Of a stretch of 5,717 bases of DNA, positions 1-5,717 are shown piece after piece. Position numbers and translations under genes: made by a program. Each line of letters begins with the position of its first letter. The first letter of the stretch is position 1. Location of the stretch: contig JAFAAX010000040.1 of the NCBI GenBank assembly GCA_023426345.1, positions 1-5,717 of the forward strand. The letters are read 5' to 3'. This DNA is from Actinomycetes bacterium (GTDB lineage: Bacteria > Actinomycetota > Actinomycetes > Actinomycetales > Actinomycetaceae). A model generated the notes under the pieces. That model ran no database searches and was not told where the DNA came from. It saw only the letters and a list, made by a program, of their open reading frames with translations.

Positions 1-1091
1 TCCCGGAGGCGCTCGTGGTCCTCGAGGAGGAGCTGCGGTCCGACGCCCCCGAGGCGCTGGGCTGGTTCGCGGAGCAGGGCGTGGCGGTGCGCGTGATCTC
101 GGGGGACAACCCGGTGACCGTCGGCACGCTGGCGGCGGCCGCGGGGCTCGCGCGCGCCGACGGGGCGCCCCTGCGCCTGTGCGACGCGCGGTCCCTGCCG
201 GAGGACCTCGGGTCCGAGGGCTTCGCCGACGCGGTGGAGTCCCACGACGTGTTCGGGCGGGTGACGCCCGAGCAGAAGCGCGCGATGGTCCGCGCGCTGC
301 AGGGCCGCGGGCGCACGGTGGCCATGACGGGCGACGGCGTCAACGACGCGCTGGCCCTCAAGGACGCCGACCTCGGCATCGCGATGGGCGGCGGCGCCTC
401 GGCGACGAAGGCCGTGGCCCAGGTGGTGCTGGTCGCGAGCGCCTTCTCGGCGCTCCCCGGCGTCGTGGCGGAGGGGCGGCGGATCCTGGCGAACATGGAG
501 CGCGTCTCCGCGCTGTTCCTGGCCAAGACGACCTATGCGGCCGTCGTCGCCGTGCTGGCGGCGGTGGCGGCCTGGCCGTACCCGTTTCTGCCGCGCCACT
601 TCACCTACATCGACGCGTTCACCATCGGGATCCCGGCGTTCGTCATCGCGCTGGGGCCCAACGCGCGGCGCTACGTGCCCGGGTTCCTGCGCCGCACGCT
701 GTCGCTGGCCGTGCCCAGCGGCCTGGTCCTGTCGGCGGCCGCGCTGGGGGCGTACGCCGCGGTGGGGACGGGGACCCCGGCGGGACAGACCGCGGCCGCG
801 CTGGCGCTGATGACGGGCGCGCTGTGGCTCGTGTCGGTGACGGCCCGGCCGCTGGTGCCCTGGCGGATCGGTCTGCTCGCGGCCCTCGCGGCCGGCGCCG
901 TGCTCGGCGTCCTCCTGCCCGTCACGCGCGCCTTCTTCGCGCTGCAGTGGCCCGACCCCGCCCAGTGGGGCATCATCGCCGCCGTCGGTGTGGCGGCGTG
1001 CGCCCTGGTCGAACTCGGCCGCCGCGTCGCCGGCCGGATCAGCGCAGGGAGCCCACCACCGGGTCCCACCCGCGCACGTCGCGGCGGATGA
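1..1091 (+). CDS. P-type cation-transporting ATPase, CtpE-like (C-terminal part, 5' end outside window)
   Basis: This is the C-terminal part of an ATP-driven cation pump of the inner membrane. The reading frame is already open at base 3 and runs 362 codons to a TGA at 1089-1091, so the phosphorylation site (DKTGT) and the first membrane segments lie to the left. Visible HAD-domain motifs are ISGDNPVTVG (about nt 99-128), GRVTPEQKRAMV, and the hinge motif TGDGVNDALALKDADLGIAM starting at nt 327. About six hydrophobic segments follow (roughly nt 500-1030), matching TM5-TM10 of P2-type pumps. The stretch PFLPRHFT..DAFTIGIPAFVIALGPN at the TM5/TM6 region resembles, from memory, mycobacterial CtpE, which has been linked to calcium uptake. 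Family membership is seen directly; the ion is inferred. The last ~17 codons, a Pro/Arg/Gly-rich tail, are antisense to the end of the next gene. Confidence 0.93.
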   Translation, partial: PEALVVLEEELRSDAPEALGWFAEQGVAVRVISGDNPVTVGTLAAAAGLARADGAPLRLCDARSLPEDLGSEGFADAVESHDVFGRVTPEQKRAMVRALQGRGRTVAMTGDGVNDALALKDADLGIAMGGGASATKAVAQVVLVASAFSALPGVVAEGRRILANMERVSALFLAKTTYAAVVAVLAAVAAWPYPFLPRHFTYIDAFTIGIPAFVIALGPNARRYVPGFLRRTLSLAVPSGLVLSAAALGAYAAVGTGTPAGQTAAALALMTGALWLVSVTARPLVPWRIGLLAALAAGAVLGVLLPVTRAFFALQWPDPAQWGIIAAVGVAACALVELGRRVAGRISAGSPPPGPTRARRGG

Positions 1092-1323
1092 CCAGGCCCT
1101 CGACCCAGAACGGGTCGTCGCGCACGGCGTCGAGGGCCCCCTCGGGGGAGTCGGCGCGGATGAGCAGCAGGGCCCCGGGCGCTCCGTCCGTCCACGGCCC
1201 CGAGGCCTCGTTGACGCCCTGCTCATGCAGGGCCTGCAGATGGGCGCGATGGAGGGGACGCACGCGGTCCAGGTCGTCGGGACGCGCGGTGTCGTAGACA
1301 TAGGTGATCGCGTAGAGTGCCAT
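1039..1323 (-). CDS. YciI family protein (first paralog)
   Basis: A 94-residue protein of the YciI/YCII family, small cytoplasmic proteins with a ferredoxin-like alpha+beta fold that form dimers. The biochemical role is mostly unknown, though one relative (TftG) is a dehydrochlorinase. The start chosen is ATG at 1323, giving MALYAITYVYD, because the family begins with this first beta strand; the frame stays open upstream to 1455 but that extension would run through the divergent gene. Conserved features are RPLHRAHL (H25), SGPWTD (D46), DDPFWVEGLV (69-78) and the terminal WDP (86-88). The His/Asp pair is that proposed as catalytic in the family. It is about 40% identical by hand alignment to the protein at 2206-2526. 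No Shine-Dalgarno is visible; a -10-like TACAGT lies 7 nt before the ATG, suggesting a leaderless message. The 3' end overlaps the ATPase gene by 53 bp. Confidence 0.88.
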   Translation of the reverse strand: MALYAITYVYDTARPDDLDRVRPLHRAHLQALHEQGVNEASGPWTDGAPGALLLIRADSPEGALDAVRDDPFWVEGLVIRRDVRGWDPVVGSLR

Positions 1324-1330
1324 GAGATCG

Positions 1331-1336
1331 ACTGTA
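1331..1336 (-). promoter_or_regulatory. Putative -10 element, leaderless promoter of first YciI gene
   Basis: On the - strand this reads TACAGT, fitting the actinobacterial TANNNT -10 pattern, and is followed by 7 nt (CGATCTC) and then the ATG at 1323. Transcription would begin at or next to the start codon. There is no purine-rich ribosome-binding site between them. No recognisable -35 is present, which is common in high-GC Gram-positive promoters. Placement is inference from spacing. Confidence 0.5.
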
Positions 1337-1343
1337 CCCGTGG

Positions 1344-1368
1344 GGACGCCGTCCGACGCCCCCGTCCG
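1344..1368. repeat. Inverted and near-tandem repeat in the divergent YciI/hydrolase intergenic region
   Basis: GGACG-C-CGTCC (1344-1354) is a perfect 5-bp inverted repeat. The unit GACGCCGTCCG (1345-1355) is followed by the related GACGCCCCCGTCCG (1355-1368), so CCGTCCG occurs twice, 12 bp apart. It sits in the 56-bp gap between divergent genes, upstream of both, so an operator is possible. In DNA this GC-rich short repeats arise easily by chance. Confidence 0.3.
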
Positions 1369-1374
1369 GAGGAG
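1368..1374 (+). promoter_or_regulatory. Ribosome-binding site of the alpha/beta hydrolase
   Basis: GGAGGAG, a strong Shine-Dalgarno match, ends 5 nt before the ATG at 1380 and fixes that start. It contrasts with the two YciI genes, which have no such site. I see no convincing + strand -10/-35 pair in the short gap; the promoter may lie inside the divergent YciI gene (TAGAGT at 1313-1318 is a weak candidate). Confidence 0.8.
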
Positions 1375-1379
1375 CGCAC

Positions 1380-2180
1380 ATGGATGAGAACTGGCAGCTG
1401 CCGCTGACGATCGACGGATCCCCCGAGGCGCCCGTCCTGGTCCTCGGGCACTCATTGGGATCCAGCCACGCGATGTGGGACGCCGCCCTGCCCGACCTCG
1501 CCGGCCGCCTCCGCGTCGTGCGCTACGACCTGCCCGGGCACGGCGGATCGCCGATCGCCCCCGGGGAGGGCCCCCTGACCATGGAAGGCCTCCTGGCCGC
1601 CTTGCTGCGTTCCCTGGATGCGGCGGGCGTCGACCGCTTCCACCTGGCGGGCCTGTCCCTGGGCGGGCTGGTGGCGCTGTGCGGGGCGGAGGCCGCCGCC
1701 GATCGCGTCCTCACCGTCTCCGTGATGAGCTCGGGCCCCGTCAACCTGCCGTCCCAGGCGTGGTGGGACAAGGCGCGGGCCGTGCGCCGCGACGGAACGG
1801 CGTCGCTCGTGGACGCGACGCTGGAGCGCTGGTTCTCCCCGGCCTTCCGCGCCACGGCGGACGGCGCGGCCGCCGTGGACCGCATCCGGCGCTCGTTCCT
1901 GGACTGCGACGACCGGGGCTACGCGCAGTGCTGCGAGATCCTGGCCACGGCCGATGGCCGTCCCGGTCTGTCCCGCCTGTCGATGCCCGCGCTCCTGGTC
2001 ACCGCCGAGGGCGACGCCGGATTCGACTGGGAGGCCGCCGACGCGCTGGCCCGCAGCCTCCGCGAGGGGACGTGCCCCGACGTCCGCGTCGTGCGCGTCC
2101 AGGGCTCGCGCCACATGTCGGCCGTCGAGCAGCCCCACGTGGTCGCCCAGGCGCTGCTCGACCGCGCGGGCGCGCTCTGA
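1380..2180 (+). CDS. Alpha/beta fold hydrolase, PcaD-like (3-oxoadipate enol-lactonase family)
   Basis: A complete 266-residue cytoplasmic alpha/beta hydrolase without a signal peptide; length is normal for the family. The order of motifs is GHSLGSSHAMWD (23-34, oxyanion region), YDLPGHGGS (49-57), the nucleophile elbow GLSLGG with S93, DATLERWFSPAFRA in the cap (about 145-158), GYAQCC (180-185), TAEGD with the probable catalytic acid D212, and GSRHMSAVEQP with H245. The cap motif, GYAxCC and HxSxVEQP are typical of PcaD/3-oxoadipate enol-lactonase, which opens the enol-lactone ring in the beta-ketoadipate pathway. No pca or cat genes are visible here, so the true substrate is uncertain; esterase or another lactonase is possible. 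The ATG at 1380 follows a strong ribosome-binding site. Flanking genes are two YciI paralogs on the opposite strand. Confidence 0.9.
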   Translation: MDENWQLPLTIDGSPEAPVLVLGHSLGSSHAMWDAALPDLAGRLRVVRYDLPGHGGSPIAPGEGPLTMEGLLAALLRSLDAAGVDRFHLAGLSLGGLVALCGAEAAADRVLTVSVMSSGPVNLPSQAWWDKARAVRRDGTASLVDATLERWFSPAFRATADGAAAVDRIRRSFLDCDDRGYAQCCEILATADGRPGLSRLSMPALLVTAEGDAGFDWEAADALARSLREGTCPDVRVVRVQGSRHMSAVEQPHVVAQALLDRAGAL

Positions 2181-2209
2181 CGGGGCCCGAACCGCGGCCC
2201 GCCGGTCAG
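2177..2209. terminator. Possible bidirectional terminator hairpin between convergent stops
   Basis: CTGAC (2177-2181) pairs with GTCAG (2205-2209), and inside it GGGC (2183-2186) can pair with GCCC (2197-2200). The two TGA stop codons of the convergent hydrolase and YciI genes fall in the two arms. The stem is interrupted and there is no T-run, so this is only a plausible terminator. Confidence 0.3.
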
Positions 2210-2526
2210 GAGATCGGGAACTGCGTGTCGAAGTCCTCGGCGTGCTCACCGATGGTGGGCGTCCACTCCCGGACGCGGCGCTCCGTGATGAACCCGGCCC
2301 GGTTGAAGGGGTCGTCCTCGACGAGGGCCAGGGCGGCCTTCGCGTTCGGGGCGCGCAGCACGATGAGGGCCCCCTCGTTCATCGCGTCGTCGCGGAGGAA
2401 CCCGGAGGCCACCAGCACGCCCAGCTCGTTGAGCGAGCGCAGGAAGGTGCGGTGCGCGGGGCGGTTGTCGCGGATCAGCGACATCAGGCGCCCGTCGTAG
2501 GTGTACTCGATGAGGTAGAGGACCAT
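2206..2526 (-). CDS. YciI family protein (second paralog)
   Basis: A 106-residue member of the same YciI/YCII family as the protein at 1039-1323, with matching landmarks: MVLYLIEYTYD at the N-terminus, NRPAHRTFL (H25), ASGFLRDD (D46), GALIVLRA, DDPFNRAGF (71-79) and VREWTPTIG (85-93). It carries a two-residue insertion after D46 and about 13 extra C-terminal residues, acidic and then ending FPIS. The putative catalytic His/Asp pair is kept. The start at 2526 was chosen because it begins the first family strand; the frame continues upstream to 2784 but would overlap uvrA and its control region. There is no Shine-Dalgarno; CATAAT lies 6 nt before the ATG, suggesting leaderless transcription. 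Specific function is unknown. Confidence 0.88.
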   Translation of the reverse strand: MVLYLIEYTYDGRLMSLIRDNRPAHRTFLRSLNELGVLVASGFLRDDAMNEGALIVLRAPNAKAALALVEDDPFNRAGFITERRVREWTPTIGEHAEDFDTQFPIS

Positions 2527-2532
2527 AGGTCG

Positions 2533-2538
2533 ATTATG
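2533..2538 (-). promoter_or_regulatory. Putative -10 element, leaderless promoter of second YciI gene
   Basis: On the - strand this reads CATAAT, followed by CGACCT and the ATG at 2526, placing the transcription start at the first base of the start codon. It is one of the few AT-rich hexamers in the window. No clear -35 is seen at the expected distance. Confidence 0.5.
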
Positions 2539-2547
2539 GTCGGTCTG

Positions 2548-2560
2548 CGCGCGATGCGCG
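2548..2560. repeat. Short inverted repeat upstream of second YciI gene
   Basis: CGCGC-GAT-GCGCG is a perfect 5-bp inverted repeat about 22-34 bp upstream of the YciI start, where a repressor could block the promoter. The low complexity of the arms makes chance occurrence likely in this GC-rich DNA. Confidence 0.2.
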
Positions 2561-2598
2561 AGGATTCCGGGGAGGCCGCCGCCGGCGGACGTGGCCGA

Positions 2599-2614
2599 TC
2601 GAACACCTGTGCGA
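2599..2614. promoter_or_regulatory. LexA (SOS) box upstream of uvrA
   Basis: TCGAACACCTGTGCGA matches the actinobacterial LexA operator TCGAAC-N4-GTTCGA at 11 of 12 specified positions: the left half-site is perfect and the right has one change (GTGCGA). It lies 37-52 bp upstream of the uvrA start, at or just upstream of the -35 region of the proposed promoter. uvrA is a classical SOS gene in other bacteria, so damage-inducible LexA control is likely. It is about 73 bp from the divergent YciI start, so an effect there is possible but less expected. Confidence 0.8.
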
Positions 2615-2638
2615 CGCGCCGGGGCCGCGCCGCCCACG

Positions 2639-2644
2639 TAGGAT
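2639..2644 (+). promoter_or_regulatory. Putative -10 element of uvrA, possible leaderless start
   Basis: TAGGAT fits TANNNT and lies 6 nt before the GTG start at 2651, the spacing expected for a leaderless transcript. The alternative is that the internal AGGA (2640-2643), 7 nt before the GTG, serves as a weak Shine-Dalgarno and the promoter is further upstream. The sequence cannot decide between them. Confidence 0.45.
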
Positions 2645-2650
2645 CGACGG

Positions 2651-5530
<2,880 letters not shown>

Positions 5531-5551
5531 GCCTCTCCCGGCCTGGACGGC

Positions 5552-5584
5552 GCCGCCCTCTCACGCGAGAGTCTGCCGGGCGGC
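5552..5584. terminator. Possible bidirectional terminator hairpin between uvrA and the acyl-CoA ligase gene
   Basis: GCCGCCC (5552-5558) is perfectly complementary to GGGCGGC (5578-5584). Inside, TCTC (5559-5562) pairs with GAGA (5567-5570) around an ACGC loop, leaving a 7-nt bulge on the 3' side. The hairpin begins 22 bp after the uvrA stop and overlaps the stop and last codons of the convergent gene. There is no T-tract, so termination is inferred from structure and position only. Confidence 0.4.
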
Positions 5585-5717
5585 TTGGGCCTTCTCCTTC
5601 TCTCCGTCGGCGTACATGGCGTCGACTTCGTCGGCGAGGTCGCGCAGGACGGCGTTGCGCTTGAGTTTGAGGCTGGGGGTGAGGTAGCCGTTCTCCACGG
5701 TGAACACGGCGTCGACG
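5561..5717 (-). CDS. Long-chain fatty-acid--CoA ligase (AMP-binding, FadD15-like), C-terminal fragment
   Basis: The last 51 codons of a gene that enters from the right edge and ends at a TGA (5561-5563, read on the - strand). The translated end includes FTVENGYLTPSLKLKRNAVL followed by RDLADEVDAMYADGEK. The block ENGYLTPSLKLKRN plus a following acidic helix ending in (I/M)Y is the typical C-terminus of long-chain acyl-CoA synthetases of the ANL superfamily, with the lysine-rich segment belonging to the mobile C-terminal domain. Such enzymes activate fatty acids to acyl-CoA through an acyl-adenylate. The AMP-binding core lies outside the window, so chain-length preference cannot be judged. It is convergent with uvrA across a 30-bp gap and has no evident functional link to it. 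Confidence 0.88.
   Translation of the reverse strand, partial: VDAVFTVENGYLTPSLKLKRNAVLRDLADEVDAMYADGEKEKAQAARQTLA

Noticed and set aside
1324..1455. N-terminal extension of the first YciI gene to an upstream start at 1455
   Set aside because: The added residues are low-complexity Arg/Ala/Ser sequence, cross the divergent hydrolase start, and precede the conserved YciI N-terminal strand.
1452..2249. A 265-codon open frame on the - strand opposite the hydrolase
   Set aside because: It is a shadow of the hydrolase codons with no motif; the + strand frame has a full catalytic triad and a strong ribosome-binding site.
2615..2650. A LexA-independent damage promoter (TTGTCRGTG-N8-TANNNT type) at uvrA
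   Set aside because: Placing the TANNNT at 2639-2644 puts GGGCCGCGC where TTGTCRGTG should be, so there is no match.

Overview
This 5.7 kb window is GC-rich throughout. Codon third positions are almost always G or C, two of the starts have no recognisable ribosome-binding site, and the proteins look actinobacterial (a CtpE-like P-type ATPase, an actinobacterial-type UvrA and a FadD15-like acyl-CoA ligase). I infer a chromosomal segment of a high-GC actinomycete and cannot name the genus. I see no mobile element, CRISPR array, tRNA or rRNA.

Layout from left to right: (1) the C-terminal part of a P-type cation ATPase on the + strand, entering from the left edge and ending at 1091. (2) A small YciI-family protein on the - strand (1039-1323), whose 3' end overlaps the ATPase gene by 53 bp. 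(3) A PcaD-like alpha/beta hydrolase on the + strand (1380-2180), divergent from the first YciI gene. (4) A second YciI-family protein on the - strand (2206-2526), convergent with the hydrolase. (5) A complete uvrA on the + strand (2651-5530), divergent from the second YciI gene and preceded by a near-perfect actinobacterial LexA (SOS) box. (6) The last 51 codons of a long-chain acyl-CoA ligase on the - strand (5561 to the right edge), convergent with uvrA.

Adjacent genes alternate strictly in strand, so no co-directional operon is visible. The three small central genes, two YciI paralogs bracketing a PcaD-like hydrolase, are the only candidate functional cluster. The link is suggestive because some YciI-like proteins and the muconolactone isomerases that precede PcaD in aromatic degradation share the same small alpha+beta fold, but no other aromatic-degradation gene is in the window. 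Coding density is very high: the longest gene-free stretch is the 124 bp between the second YciI gene and uvrA.

I found no clear new system. The observations most worth following up are the SOS box at uvrA, the apparently leaderless starts with similar promoter/start sequences, and the YciI-hydrolase-YciI arrangement.
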